A stretch of DNA of 64,000 nt. Source: Lenzites betulinus. Its lineage: Eukaryota; Basidiomycota; Agaricomycetes; Polyporales; Polyporaceae. Each line of letters begins with the position of its first letter. The stretch's first letter is position 1. The notes beneath the pieces were generated by a model. It was not told the DNA's origin. It did not search any database and saw only the letters and a list, made by a program, of their open reading frames with translations. Made by a program: the position numbers and the translations under genes. Shown piece after piece: positions 1 to 12,237 of the stretch. The DNA lies in assembly GCA_022264855.1 (NCBI GenBank), contig JABYQU010000009.1:744001-808000 (forward strand). Direction: 5' to 3'.

Positions 1-266
1 CGAGCACAAGTTCTACCGCTACCCAGGCTTCAAGCACGGGTACCATTGGGACTATGGCTACGAGCACAAGTTCTACCGGAACCATTACGAGTGGAAGTAC
101 CAGCGCATCCCGGCCCTCCAGTGTAGCACTAAGCGACCCGACCGGGGCGACGAGGGCGAAGGGGCTTGAGCAGGCGTTCGAGGGCGGGCTTAGCACTGGT
201 CTGGGGATGATACAACACGCCGTGGAATCTGGCCTTGCGCCGCTGAGGGGTTTGGGGAACTTGTGA
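1..266 (+). CDS. Partial Ser/Thr-rich protein, C-terminal end (5' end outside window)
   Basis: An open frame runs in from the left edge (codons in frame from base 3) and stops with TGA at 264-266. About the first 45 residues are almost entirely Ser, Thr, Gly and Ala. A near-exact 19-20 nt repeat is present at 2-19 and again at 60-78, each copy encoding a block around TSTSSTG. The last 35 residues are less biased, with two short helices likely (around GLEQAFEGGL and GMIQHAVESG). A Ser/Thr-rich stretch like this is usual for O-mannosylated linkers of secreted or wall proteins, but no domain is visible and the function is not recognised. The ATG at 54 is internal to the repeat stretch and probably not the true start. 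Confidence 0.55.
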   Translation, partial: STSSTATQASSTGTIGTMATSTSSTGTITSGSTSASRPSSVALSDPTGATRAKGLEQAFEGGLSTGLGMIQHAVESGLAPLRGLGNL

Positions 267-756
267 TTGTTAGCTTGTGACGCTGCGCGCGGGGATGTTC
301 GCCGCAAATACTCGCTTCCATGTACATACGTGATATTGTCCGCGGACTTTTCTTGGGATCTTGGTGGTACTGGCGAGATATCTAATGCGGGGACCGTTGT
401 GTATGTGACTATATTAGTATATACCACGAAATAAATCGAATGAACGCGTCTCGGATTCATATAGGCGTAGAAATTAGCACGCATATGCATATGTTTGACG
501 CGACTTCGCTCATCTGCCCGGTCACACAGCGCTGTTGAAGCCAGCATGCGTATCCATGCATCAGGTGAAATATTTGAAGCACGTCTGATCACGCCAAGAT
601 AGAGTCCCAAGATAGCGTGGTGGCCCTCGCTCCCACTGTGTATTCACTTTCTGTCTCCCAGTACAGCTGACAATCCAAGAAGTGCAAAATAGCTTCCAAA
701 ACAACGAATGACCGCCTAGAAAAAAAACCTCGCCCTCAATCACACCACTCAATGAC
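267..756. other. Intergenic, between two convergent 3' ends
   Basis: About 490 nt separate the stop of the Ser/Thr-rich gene and the stop of the first sedolisin. AT content rises (for example near 400-440, where atagtatataccacgaaa occurs), as expected for 3' UTRs. No further gene is seen. Confidence 0.5.
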
Positions 757-2882
757 CTAGTAGGCCGCGCGGTTCTTGTTGTGGCGATGCTTGCGGCCAG
801 TTGCCGTGCTCGAGGCGGTGGCGGCCTGCGTCGACGCGACGGCGGTCGCACTGTCCGTGGCGCCTGCGGTCGAGTTGGCGGCGACCGCACTGCCCGTCAC
901 AAGCGTGAGGAGCTTGTTGAAGTCGGGGGTACCGAAGCCGGTAACCTGCATCGCACACGACGGTCAGAATCGCAAGACACGCTGCAGACAAAAGAGGTGT
1001 ACGTACCGGATCCCAGCCGGCGAGCGCGGGGAAGCCGTCGGTGCCGCAGCCGGGGTTGCTGCCGTCGGTGATGTCGTTGAACGCCGCGGCGGAGCCGCTC
1101 GCGTAGATGAGCGGGTTGAGGAACCCGAGCGGGGCCTTGCCGGCGTTGAGCAGCTGGTCGTTGAGGAGCGCAACGACGGACGCGAACGTCGGGCTGGAGG
1201 CGCTCGTGCCGGATACGCCTTGGGCCTGGCCGGCGACCGCGATCACGAACTGCACACCTTGCGTGGATACGTCGGGGTACGCGCGGCCCTTGGTCTGGAA
1301 GAGGCCTGCGTTCGTGTTGCCGAGCGCTGCGAGGTACGTGGCGACGGCGGTGTCCTGGTACGCGGGGCGCGCGAAGATCTCGGAGAAGCCGCCGGACGAG
1401 AAGTCGGCGGCGACCTCGGGCGCGACACCTTGCGTGCTGCCGACGGACGTGAGGAAGGGGCAGCCGGAGGGGAAGGTGGGCACGAAGGCCTGGCCGTCGC
1501 ACGCGGTGCTGGACTGGGAGCCTGACACGCCGCCGTCGCCAGAGGCGAACAGGATGGTGGTACCGCGGGCGCCGAGCTGGCCGTACGCAGTGCAGAGGTT
1601 CACGGCGAGGTCGGGCTCGGTGGCGAAGGAGGCCTCGTTGAAGCCGAAGCTGGTGGTGAGCACGAGAGGGGGCTCGTCCTCCGCGAGCAGAGAGTTGATG
1701 ATGTCGAGGAAACCACCGAGGTCGCCATCCTTGTTGTTGTTGCCGACCGAGACAAAGGTGGTAGGGACGTTCGTCGCAAGGCCAACGGTGTACTGAATGT
1801 CCAGAGTCTGCATAACGGGTAAGTGTCAGGCCGAATTATAAGACTGCAGAAATTGAACGTACCGCCTCAACGGTACCATCGCCGGAGGTGATGCCGCCGT
1901 CCACCGACACGGCAGTGAACGTGCCGTCGGGAGCGTCAGGGCGAGTCGCAGCCAGGAAAGTCTGGGAAACATGTCAGTTTGTACGCTTCCCTGCGACCTC
2001 GTAGGCAACTCACGGCCAAGTCGTCCTTGTTGGCGATCTCGTCGATGAAGCCGCTCACTGCAAGGCTGTTGCCCGTCGCGGATGCGGGGGTGGTGGGGAT
2101 GTTGTACAGCGCCTGCAAGCAGTCGGGGGTGATCTGCGTGTCGCACTTGGCCGGCACAGCAGCGCGCTTGGAGCGCGTCCTCTTGGATCGGCGGGGGAGG
2201 TCCAGAGCCTGGAACGCAGGGGTGTGGCGCTCAACGGGCGGGATGAACCTGGTTTTGTTCAGCTAGGTGCGATTGCGATAGCAAATTCTCAACTTACTGC
2301 GTCGACGGGTAAATGAACGCCAGATGCTCCTGCAGGGTCTCCGGGATGGAGTACGCGAGAGTACGAACGACGGTCTTGTTCGTCTTGTCCCAGGTGTACT
2401 CTGCGAACTCCGCGTTCAAGAGGGTGTTGGCCTGGCTCACGGGCACGCTGATGCTCAACCAGTCACCGGCGGGGGAGATGGTCTGGGCAGTGATGTTGTT
2501 CTTTCCCAGCCACGCAGCCACCTTGCTGACGGTCTCCGCGCTTGGCGCAACCATAGCCTCGACCTATCCAGCACAGCGTTAGCACACACAACCTCATGAA
2601 TAACCGCCCGTCACGGACCTCCGCCTTGGTAAGATGGTGGCCGTAGTTTTCGCTATTAGGGTCGCTGACATCGTACAGCGCCGCCTCCAGACCGGTGGCG
2701 TTGTTCTGAGTGAGAGCAATACGAAGATTCAAAGTGTTCTCCGTGGCCGCCTTGCGCTGATAGGTGAAACCAGTAGGAACGTCCACCTGGGACCGCACGA
2801 CCAGGCGCTCGGAAGCGAGCGTGAGCGGCTTCCCGAGAGCGAGAGAAAAGAGAGAGAGAACGAGCAGGCCGGCTGCAACCAT
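757..2882 (-). CDS. Secreted sedolisin-family serine-carboxyl peptidase (S53, tripeptidyl-peptidase/aorsin type), copy 1
   Basis: Minus-strand model with exons 2882-2619, 2563-2298, 2248-2014, 1961-1863, 1807-1007 and 945-757, giving 617 aa. The start is followed by a hydrophobic signal peptide (MVAAGLLVLSLFSLALG). Next come an S53 activation (prokumamolisin) domain over about residues 30-190 and the subtilisin-like catalytic core. The sedolisin triad is visible: Glu287 and Asp291 in the E-A-T-L-D motif, the oxyanion Asp379 in SGDGG, and the nucleophile Ser490 in GTSASSP. The calcium-site motifs NDITDGSNPGC and AGWDPVTG follow. The family cleaves peptides at acidic pH outside the cell. The C-terminal 50 residues are a Ser/Thr/Ala linker ending in a basic GRKHRHNKNR tail. 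A TATATA stretch lies about 90 nt upstream of the ATG. The neighbour upstream is a clear paralogue in the same orientation. Confidence 0.93.
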
Positions 2883-3792
2883 TGTGAGAGAGATCAAACG
2901 AAAGTGAGAGTGAGAACGAAGGGACCACGGGACCTCGAGGGAGAAAGGTGGGCGACTTACGCTGGCGGGACGAGTTATATAGCGCGCCGCGAGCTGGCCG
3001 CCGTGTGATGAGCTGGACCCGACCGTCGCCAGGTAGAGATTAAAGTCGCGGTGCTCATGATCGACCGCCTTGTCGCTGGTTACACAAACCGGAGCTGCGC
3101 TTAACCTCGCGCAAGGCACTGGGCTTGGCAAGACGCAGCCGCCACAAGCCCGGATGCATCTCCTGCGAAACGTGTTCAGCTACTTTAGATATGTATGATG
3201 CAACTCACCGCCTACTGTATAATGCCATCGTATACGCTATAACCGCAGACATAGCTCTGCAGTATGAGCTAACAACCCGTCCGAGTGCACGGCAAAACAG
3301 GCGCTTGGGTAGAGATGCCGCGCCGGCACACGCGCCCGCGGCCTCGAAGTGCCCCTTGGGTCTTGGCAGAGGACCGCTATCCGCCGATCATCGTGCGCTC
3401 GTCAGATTCAAACAATTCACCATGCGCGCGGCAGTCTCGGTCGTTAGGATGCGTTGCAACGATTCGACTCCGACGCCATTCCAGATAGAACGCGTTCCGC
3501 GCGGCGGCATCTGCACGGGGCTCTCATTCTCATGGGCCATGGCTTAAAGCCTGATGCATCTGCAGAACCATCACGACGGTCAGCGCTGCATTTGCTTCCG
3601 AGGGGACTGCATCTGCTTACTGCGAACAGCGTACATAGCCATTCCTGCGCGCAAGCCACAAGCCACACACGCACGCAGTATCAATCAGTGGTAGGTCACC
3701 AGTGCTGCTTCAGTTCCGAGCTCAACATGGTATGATACAAACTCGCATTTCTGCGCCCGTGATGAAGTCAAAGAGATACCGAATGTCACACA
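2883..3792. other. Intergenic, promoter of sedolisin 1 and 3' region of sedolisin 2
   Basis: About 0.9 kb. The TATA-like atatag at 2974-2979 fits the core promoter of sedolisin 1. The rest holds only unrelated short open frames and no recognisable gene. Confidence 0.45.
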
Positions 3793-6166
3793 CTAAGCAG
3801 CCGTCGCGGCGGCGGCGGCAGCAGCGGCGGAGGCTGCGCTAGCCTTCGCTGCAGCGGCCTTGCCCTTGCGGCCCTTGCCCGCCTTCTTGCCTTTTCCCTT
3901 GGCCGCCGTCGTGCTTGCGGCGCCTGCTGCGGTTCCGGTGCTCGCAGTGTCGGTCGAGTTCGAGCCAGCGGCAGCGCCGGTACTAGCGTTGTCGGTCGAG
4001 GTCGAGTTCGAGCTCGTGGCAGCGGCACCGCCAACAACGCTAGACAGCTTGGTGAAGTCGGGCGTGCCGAGACCGGTGACCTGCAATACCTCGTCAGTCT
4101 CTCGTACACCCGTCCAAACACCCGAGTCCACTCACCGCGTCCCAGCCTGCGGCAGCGGGGAAGCCCTGGGTGCCGCAGCCGGGGTTGCTGCCGGAGGTGA
4201 TGTCGTTCAGCGCGGCGACGCCCTTCGAGTACAGGAAGGGGTTCAAGAACCCGAGCGGGCTCTGGCCGGCGTTGAGGAGCTGGTCGTTGAGGAGCGAGAT
4301 GACGGACGCGAACGTGGGGCTCGACGCGCTCGTGCCGTCGACCCCCTGCAGCTGTCCGGCGACCTCAATCACGAACTGCACGCCCTGCGTGGACACGTCG
4401 GGGTACCCGCGTCCGGTGGTGTTGAACAGGCCCGCGTTCGTGTTCCCGAGCTGCTTCAGGTAGGCGTCGACCGCGTCTGTTTGGTAGTCGGGGCGCGCGA
4501 AGATGTTCGAGAAGCCACCCGCGGAGAAGGGTGCGGCGGTCTCGGGGCTGATGCCCTGGGTGCTACCGACGGCGGTGATGCTAAGGGGCGCAAGTCAGTG
4601 TTGGCGCATCAAACGCCGAGATGGCAGGGACGTACAAGGGGCAGGTCGCGGGGAAAGTGGGGATGAAGACAGATCCATCACAGGAGTCGTCCGCCTGAGA
4701 GCCGGAAACACCGCCGTCACCAGAAGCAAACAGCACGGAAGTGCCACGCGCACCGAGCTTGGCGTACGCGTTGCAGAGCGTCCTGGAGTAATGTGAGCTC
4801 GTCTCCGTTGGATGATCTGCGCCTGACTTACTCAGCGAGCTCAGGAGCCTGCTCCGCAAACGGCGTCTCGTCAAAGCCGAAACTGGTCGTGAGGACCAGG
4901 GGCGGGTTCTCCTGGTTGGTAAGCGTGGTGATGATGTCGAGGAAGCCGTCGAGCGCGCCATCCTGGGTCTTCGGGCCGACAGTGATGAACGTCGTCGGCA
5001 CGTTGGTCGCCACACCGACGGTGTACTGGATATCGAGGCTCTACAGGCACGGCCGGCGATCAGTCACAGCCCACGCACGCCGCGCACACAGCGCAAACAG
5101 GTGGGAGCACACGCACCGCCTCCGTAGTACCCGTTCCACTGTCGGAGCCACCATCCACAGACTGCACCGAAAACGTCCCGTCCGTGATATCAGGGCGCGC
5201 CTGCTTCAAGAAGTCCTGCGGGCGCACGAGGGGACATCAGCGACCTGGGCGCCGAAAAGACTGCATCACGCGGTGCGAGCTCAGCACGTACCGCCAGGTC
5301 GTCCTTGTTGGCAATCTCGTTGTCGAAAGCGCTCACGCCGAGGCTGTTTCCCGCGGCGCTGGCGGGCGTCGTGGGGATGTTGTACAGCTGGATCAGGCAC
5401 GCCGGAGAGATGCTCGTAGCGCACTGCGCGTCGACGGCACGCTTCGACACACTGCGTTTCGTCGAAGCAGGGATGCGGGTCGCTACGTGGACCTCGGGGG
5501 CGCGCGTTGGCGGGGGGATGAACCTAGACAATTATAATATACGGCTCAGGAGGGGATACTGCAGAGAACATGAATGAACATACTGGGTGGTGGGGTACAC
5601 GAAGTTGACGTGCTCGCTCACGTCCGCCGGCAGGGAGTACGTCAGCGTCCGCACCATGGTGGTGTTCGTCGCACCGTGGGTGTAAGCAGTGAAGTTCGCG
5701 TTGAAGAGCGTGTTCGCCTGCGCGGACGGGATCTGGATGGTGAGCAATTCGCCGGACGAGGAGTACATCTGGGAAGTGATCCCGTTCTTCGTGAGCCAGT
5801 TCGTCACCGTCTGGACGGCATCAGTGCTGGGCGCAGTGAGCTGGTCCACCTGTGCGAATGTCAGCTCGAGCGGCTCCTGGGGTGCGGATCGCGCGGCCTG
5901 CGCACCTCATCCTTGGAAAGGTGCTGGCCGTACTTGGCGCTCGTGGGATCGCTGACGTCGAGCAGCGACTGGACCAACGCGCTGGAATCAGTCTTCAGGC
6001 CCACAACGAACCTGAACATCGCAGGCGGCTGGTGGGACGAGGCCTTGGCAAACCCTTCCGGGACGGCGTTCGTCGGCGTGCTGCGGGTAACGAGTGGTGC
6101 ATGGGCACTGGGCCTGCCCAGCGCGAAAGGCAAAACCGAGAGAATAAGCAGACCGGCTGCGACCAT
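3793..6166 (-). CDS. Secreted sedolisin-family peptidase (S53), copy 2
   Basis: Minus-strand model with exons 6166-5906, 5849-5584, 5523-5292, 5215-5117, 5040-4832, 4782-4636, 4580-4136 and 4080-3793, giving 648 aa. The start MVAAGLLILSVLPFALG is chosen because it aligns with the signal peptide of copy 1; an in-frame upstream ATG at 6211 would add 15 residues. The triad is complete: Glu285 and Asp289 (E-A-S-L-D), Asp378 (SGDGG) and Ser489 (GTSASSP). Introns 1-4 match copy 1 in position and phase. The 801-nt catalytic exon of copy 1 is here cut by two further introns into 209, 147 and 445 nt, which also sum to 801. The C-terminus is a long low-complexity tail, Ser/Thr/Asn/Ala-rich and then Lys/Gly-rich and nearly pure Ala. 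It differs from copy 1 and may be a linker or wall-contact segment (inference). Confidence 0.93.
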
Positions 6167-7727
6167 GTTGAGCAAAAATGAAAGGAACTTGACGAAGGGG
6201 GAGCGACCCACGACCTCGAGGACGATGGCCGTCCTCGGACCTTGCCCCTCGTCTTAAGTAGCCCCGCTAGCGCAGAAGCTGATCGCAAGGGCGGTCGTCA
6301 GGTTCTGTAAATAGCACGGGGCCTGCGCTCACTCCTGGGCGGCGAGGATCAAAAAGCGTTCAGCCATCTGAGCCCATGTGCATCAGACGGCGTGTAGCTA
6401 TTAATGGCACCGCATATTGCAGCCACGGCGCTTTTGGACCGTTTCCGCCCTCAGGTGGCGTTGGCGGACTGGCTACGGGTTTGCGGCGAGATCATATGCG
6501 ATGCATATGCGTTCGCCATGGACAACGATCCCGCAGGGGTGCTGTGTGGACTCTGGGTAGTACTGATCAGTTGAGACAAGGCAGTGGTATCTGTACGAGC
6601 TCACTGAGGCCGGGAGTATTGCGCCGGTATATGATACTGCTGACTTATTCAATCAGCGTTGACATTGATATACATGACCCTTCTCTGTCTTGTTCGAGGC
6701 TGTGGGCCGGAACAAACCCCACGCGGTATCCGTGCGTCCTACCAGGGGGCGAGTCGCACGGGCAGTCGAGAGGGTTACCTGATCGATTTGGTTTCTACGA
6801 CAGGCCGAGAAGCCCCGTCCTACTGCAAGCTTCGTTATACGAGGGAAAAAAGAGATCAAACCGTACCCAATGGCTCTGAGGCGAGGAATGCTGACCGTAG
6901 TCTAGGTCGGAAACGCGGTCGCGACCTGTCGCGAATCGCATCCATTTGAACGGTATTAGTCAGCCGGCGGTACAGAGCCACAAGCATCCTGCCAGACTCG
7001 GAACGCCCTGCATCTCCTGCCACGCCTTGAGATGTTAGCGACGGCCAGTGCATACAAGGAACATACTGAAGCAGAACAAACCTTATACGCTTCAATGTGA
7101 TGGCGAGCTAAACACACTAGCCAATCCCCCGTTCGCTAAATTTGATGCGCTCGCATATAATAGACTGCTAGAGGATAGGCAGATCATCGCGGCGCATACT
7201 ATGCTACTACCTCGGCTCTTGCGAACGTACCACCCGGCCCCGGGAGCCCAAAACACCCCTACGTACTAACCTGAGAGCCCAGCGCATTGATTGGGGGAAG
7301 CAGGGGCTCGATCCAGAGAGGGTGTGAGGTAGTAATAGAAGGCAACTAAACCTACCATTCCGTCTCATCTCGCCGTATGTTGTCGTCGCCCTGGTCACTT
7401 CCGAAGCCGGGAGCAACAAGTACACGGCAGTTGGGGTAGAGACCCTTGAAGTCTTGAAGTTTAATTCTATTCCGAGTGATATAGCAACATAATGACATAC
7501 TACATGGTACCAACCGACCTTTGAGTTGACGTGTTAATCCGTCATCACAGCCGCTATTAGAATCTTCTATAGTCAAGTAAGCACTTAAGCACGAGCAGCT
7601 TATGTTATTAGCAAATCCTGACAAGGGTTATTGATGTATTACCTTTTGAAGTTTCGAACTTCAGCTCTCTATCTTTGACTGTAACACTCAACTCGACTGC
7701 CAGTCCGCCACTGCTGAGCCACTTTCA
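6167..7727. other. Intergenic, no recognisable gene
   Basis: About 1.56 kb between the divergent sedolisin 2 and mad3 starts. The open frame at 6376-6879 (+) has no recognisable domain and unbiased composition. The segment from 6650 to 7680 is more AT-rich than its surroundings. I see no transposon ends or RNA gene. Confidence 0.4.
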
Positions 7728-9223
7728 ATGTCTGACGTGTTCCTCGACGCGCCCGACGCGCCCGCCATCGTCGACTGCGACGTCCTCGAAGCTGCAAAGG
7801 AGAACATCCAGCCCCTTGCATCCGGACGGCGCGTCACCGCGCTCTCCGCCATCTTCTCCACACCACATGCCCAACGCGAGAGCAAGCTCGCCGACGCGCG
7901 GCGCAGGCACCGCGCCAACGTAGAGATCGCCATGGAGGACGAGGATGACGACGCGGACCCGCTCGAGGCGTACAGCCGCTTCGTGTTCTGGACGGTCGAG
8001 AACTACCCGCAGGGCCACAGCGCCGAGTCGGGCCTGCTCGAGCTGCTCGAGGAGGCGACGCGCGTCCTGCGCGACGACCGCGATGGACGATGGCGTGGCG
8101 ACCTGCGCTATCTCAAGCTGTGGACGCTGTACGCGAGCTATGTGGACAAGCCGACGATCATCTACAAGTATCTGCTCGTGAACGAGATCGGGACGTCGCA
8201 CGCGCTGTTCTACGAGGAGTACGCGGTGGCACTCGAGCGGGCGAACCGGTGAGCATCATGATGTCTACGCGCGTTTGTCGGCACTTATATTCTGAAAGGC
8301 GCGTCGAGGCGGACGAAACGTACTTGTTGGGCATCGCGCGCAAGGCTGCGCCGCTGGAACGTCTGGAGGCCAAACACCGTGAGTTTCAGAAACGCATGAT
8401 GGCGTCGCCCACTTTGCCATCGTCCTCCTCCGCGTCTTCCACGGCCTCTGCCTCCCCCGCTGCTCCTACCACCGCCACTACGCGTCGAAAGCCACTCGGC
8501 GACCCGGGTCCGGCTGCCTCATCCTCCCGTGCGCGTTCGACTCGGGCGGTGTCCGCACGCAACCCCTCTATTAGTGAAGACGTGTTCTCAGCGCCGGCTG
8601 CTCCCCGACCCAACGGACGCATGCCCATCTTCGTCGATCCGTCCGGGGATGTGGAGAACGACCCAGACCAAGCGACGAACCCGACGCCTTGGCCGGAGCT
8701 CGGCACGCGGAAGACGCGTGTGAAAGAGAACACGGTGGAGGTGAGCAAAGCAGCGGGATCGACACTACGCCAGGCAGGACGATCAAAGCGCGCGCCGTCT
8801 GGGTCGAAGATCGCTGTCTTCCGCGACCCCGCGCCGGACGAGGAGCCGTCTGCGGAGATGCCCCCGCCTCCGGTTCCCGTAGCCAAGGCCAAAGGGAAGC
8901 CGGCAGCGAAAAGCGCGATTGCGATCTTCCGCGACGAGGATGAACCTGCTGGCAAGCCTGAGCCCTCTGTTCCGTCGACGCCGAAGTTTGTGCCCTTCAA
9001 GGACGAAGAGGTAGGTCGAAGCCCATTTGATCAGAGACAGCGCTCTGAAGTGGGCATGCAGTCTGACACACCGGCGGAGCCGTCCTCCGCACACCCTGCG
9101 TCGGTGATGAAACCCAAGGCCGCACCTGCCGTGAAGCCTGTGACCATGAGCGCGGAGGCAGAGGCTCTTCGCAAAGATCCTTTCAAGAACTACAGTACTG
9201 AGGAGAAGCCGCTCGAGGACTAA
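7728..9223 (+). CDS. mad3: Spindle-checkpoint protein Mad3/BubR1
   Basis: Exons 7728-8248 and 8299-9223, 481 aa. An N-terminal KEN box (residues 24-26, in AAKENIQP) precedes a Bub1/Mad3 homology region I of about residues 55-200, with landmarks EAYSRFVFWTVENYPQG and LKLWTLYASYVDKP, which forms a TPR-like helical fold. A second KEN box sits at residues 316-318 (RVKENTV). Known biology: Mad3 binds Cdc20 through its KEN boxes as part of the mitotic checkpoint complex and inhibits the anaphase-promoting complex until kinetochores attach. The middle and C-terminus are Pro/Ser/Ala-rich and disordered, and there is no kinase domain, which separates it from Bub1. A 30-nt GT...AG segment at 9011-9040 could be removed without frame loss but is too short for a normal intron here. 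Confidence 0.92.
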
Positions 9224-9662
9224 GACCCATGGTGTGCAACTCTCGGTGGATGACGTTTGGGCGAATTGCTTCAGATTTTTGGTTGTAAGAATAGGGACGA
9301 TGGCCACGATTGTTACTGCTGCTGAGCGCTGAATGCTGATCGTTATGCTTGGAATAGAATGAGTTGTCAGGTCATAAGTTCAAGTATCCGATACCAAACA
9401 TGCACATGGTTCAAATTCTACACTTGACAATGAAACATATAAGCAAACGTGACCTGCCTATCATTGGCAAGGCGCTCTTCCTCTCCGCTATTCTTCGCGT
9501 TTTTGCCGTGAAAGTAGTAGCGCGACGCGTCGCGCAAACGCGTTTTAGACTCACGTGACTGCGCCCTCTTGCCAAATCGGGGACATCTGCGCCCCGCCGA
9601 TCTCGTCGCCACCACCGCGCTGCGCCGTCGCTGACCGCCGCTCCTCTACACCTACTACCACT
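9224..9662. other. Intergenic mad3-aip1
   Basis: About 440 nt containing the 3' region of mad3 and the promoter of aip1. Nothing else is seen. Confidence 0.4.
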
Positions 9663-12237
9663 ATGTCATTCGCGAAAGGCCCGCTCTACCCCTGCAACCC
9701 AGCTACGGCGAGAGGAGAGTCTACTAAACTTAGTTCGAGCAAGGACAAGGTTGTATACACCAATGGCAGGGCCGTGATTGTGAGTTAGGCATCCATTCGC
9801 ATATATGCGTATAATAACACAGCCTTAGATTCGCGACTTGAAGGTCGGCACACTCGATATCTGAGGCGCTGAGCTACAAAAGGCTGAGAGAACACTGCAG
9901 GATGCTGCAGTCGCCGCAGCATACGTAGGACATGTCCAGCCCACAACTGTTGCTAGGATCGCACCTTCCGGATATTACTGCGCGTCTGCGGACACCTCTG
10001 GAACAGGTGTGTGATAGTATTATAGGGCGCCGCGTGTATTGCTTACAACTTGCTACCAGTAAAGATCTGGGATACCGTGGGGGAGGATCAAACACTCAAG
10101 GCTGAGTACAAAGTGATCGGCGGTGCCATGTGCGTCCCTCCACTTTCTTAGCTACATGGGCAGCATAACCGTGCTTAACATATGGTATTAAAGAAAGGAC
10201 CTTGCGTGGGATGGCGAAAGCAAGCGGCTAATCGCAGTTGGAGACGGGCGGGATAAGTCAGTCTTCCGCTATTCATACTTGGCATACCGTTCCTGACGCG
10301 ATATGTGCTCAGATTTGGGCATGCATTCATGGTGGATACCGGGTCTTCGACCGGAGAAATCATCGGCCACTCAAAGGTACCAAATATCTCCAGTATATGC
10401 ATAACCCTAGCTAACGTAGCCCTTAGGTCATAAACGCAGTGAGTATCAGGGCGCAGCGTCCATTCCGTGCCGCTACTGCGTCAGACGACGGCTCGATTGT
10501 TTTCCACCAAGGTGCGTGAATTCCTCTTCGAGAGCACTAGAGCACTGTAGTAAACACCGCGCCTTATTTAGGCGTCCCCTTCAAGTACGACAAGGTAAGC
10601 GTCCTGTCACTCCTAATACCCGGCGCCGATCTCATCCCAGAACTCCCCAGACCATCAAGACTCACACGAAATTCGTGCAAGATGTTCGCTATGCGGCTTC
10701 AGGAGACCACTTCGCCAGTGTCGGCTCGGACTTCAAGGTATTCGTATACGACGGCAAGACTGGAGATACTCTCGGAGAGTTCACCGAAAGCCCACACACT
10801 GGCACAATTGTGAGTAGACTCCTATCGTGCCACTGTGTCCTTTCCAACGATGCCATTACGCAGATGGCAGTGAGCTGGAGTCCCGACAGTAAATCGCTCG
10901 TCACCTCGGCTGCGGATCGCACGGTTAAACTTTGTGAGTCCCACATAATGTTGCTCCGTCAGAACTTACACACTCACATCATGATTAGGGGATGTCGAGA
11001 CGAAGAAGGCGCAAGCGACGTGGACGCTTGGCACTGGCGTGAACCACCAGCAGGTCGGCAACACCTGGACCGAGGAAGACAGCATCGTCTCGCTGTCCAT
11101 GTCGGGAGACCTTAACGTCTTCGACAAACGCGTCGGCGACAAGCCAGCGCGTGTGCTTTCCGTGCGTACTTTCTGACTCTGTATGCAACAATCTTCTTAC
11201 GCCTCGTTCGTTCACAGGGACCGCAGAAGGCGATTACCGCAGCGCTCCCGGGACCGTCCCCTACCTTCTTCGTCGGTACCGCCGATGGTCGGGTCCTTCA
11301 CCACTCTGATGAGGGGTACGAGCACGTCGGCGGTGAAGTCCATACCAACCTCGTTTCAGGCCTCAGCACTGCGCAGGATGGCAAGGTGTATTCTGTGGGT
11401 CTCGACGACCGGTTGCGCGAGCTCGAGGGCAAGAGCTACACGTAAGTGCAGCCCAGTGCGACCTACGTAAAGCTGACATTACGATCTGTACGACAGGCCT
11501 GCGTCATTTTCGACAGCCACGCAGCCAAAAGCCGTCGCAGTTAGCGGGGACTCCACTGTATTCGTGCTCGAGACGAGCAGCGTCGAGGCCGTGCGCTCGA
11601 ACCAGAAGGTGTTCGACCTCGTTTTGAAGTACACCCCGAGTGCCATTGCGACTTCCGAGAACTCGGTCGCCATTGGCGGCGAGGTGGGTGTCTTCTCATA
11701 TGCTTGAGTCAATACGCATCTACTGACAGACGCGCCGTTCGGTAGGACATGAAGGTTCATCTATACTCGTGGGACGGCAGGGCGCTCGCGGAGAAGGCGA
11801 CGCTTGACGGGAACAAGGGCGCCGTGAGCGCACTCGCGTTCTCGCCCGACGGCTCGCACCTCGCGTCCGGAGACGTCAGTACTGTCACCTCCTCCCCTCC
11901 CCTCTCGATAACTGACAATTCACTCCTACATTCGCAGTCCTCCGGCAAGATCGTGCTATTCGACCCAGTCGCAGGCAAGGCGATCACCTCGCGGTGGGCG
12001 TTCCACAGCGCGCGCATCGCTGCCCTCGCATGGACTGCGGACGGGCAGCATTGCGCGTCGGGCTCGCTCGACACGCACGTCTACGTCTGGAGCGTGCAGA
12101 AGCCGGTGAAGAACATCGCGATTAAGAACGCGGCCGCGGGTGGCGTGAGCACCGTGTTCTGGCTCGGGGAGAAGGAGCTTGCGAGCGCAGGCGCGGACGC
12201 GTGTGTGCGGCGCTGGAACGTGACGTTCCATGCGTAA
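9663..12237 (+). CDS. aip1: Actin-interacting protein 1 (WD40 repeat, Aip1/WDR1)
   Basis: Fifteen exons: 9663-9779, 9829-9843, 9901-10006, 10060-10129, 10194-10256, 10313-10376, 10427-10511, 10572-10594, 10651-10809, 10864-10933, 10989-11161, 11218-11441, 11497-11683, 11746-11874 and 11938-12237, giving 594 aa, the usual length of the family. The N-terminus (LYPCNPATARGESTKLS, then YTNGRAVIIRDL) and repeat motifs such as GHVQPTTVARIAPSGYY, VKIWDTVGED and KFVQDVRYAASGDHFAS are typical of Aip1. The protein folds as two seven-bladed WD40 propellers and works with cofilin to disassemble actin filaments in cytoplasmic patches. Exon 2 is only 15 nt and its donor (GTCGGC) is weak, so that junction is the least certain. 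Confidence 0.93.

Noticed and set aside
776..1525. Long plus-strand open frame of 249 codons opposite sedolisin 1
   Set aside because: It is the antisense of the catalytic exon; its size follows from high GC and codon bias of the real gene.
6376..6879. 167-codon open frame in the sedolisin 2/mad3 gap
   Set aside because: No motif, no splice partners and neutral composition; judged random.
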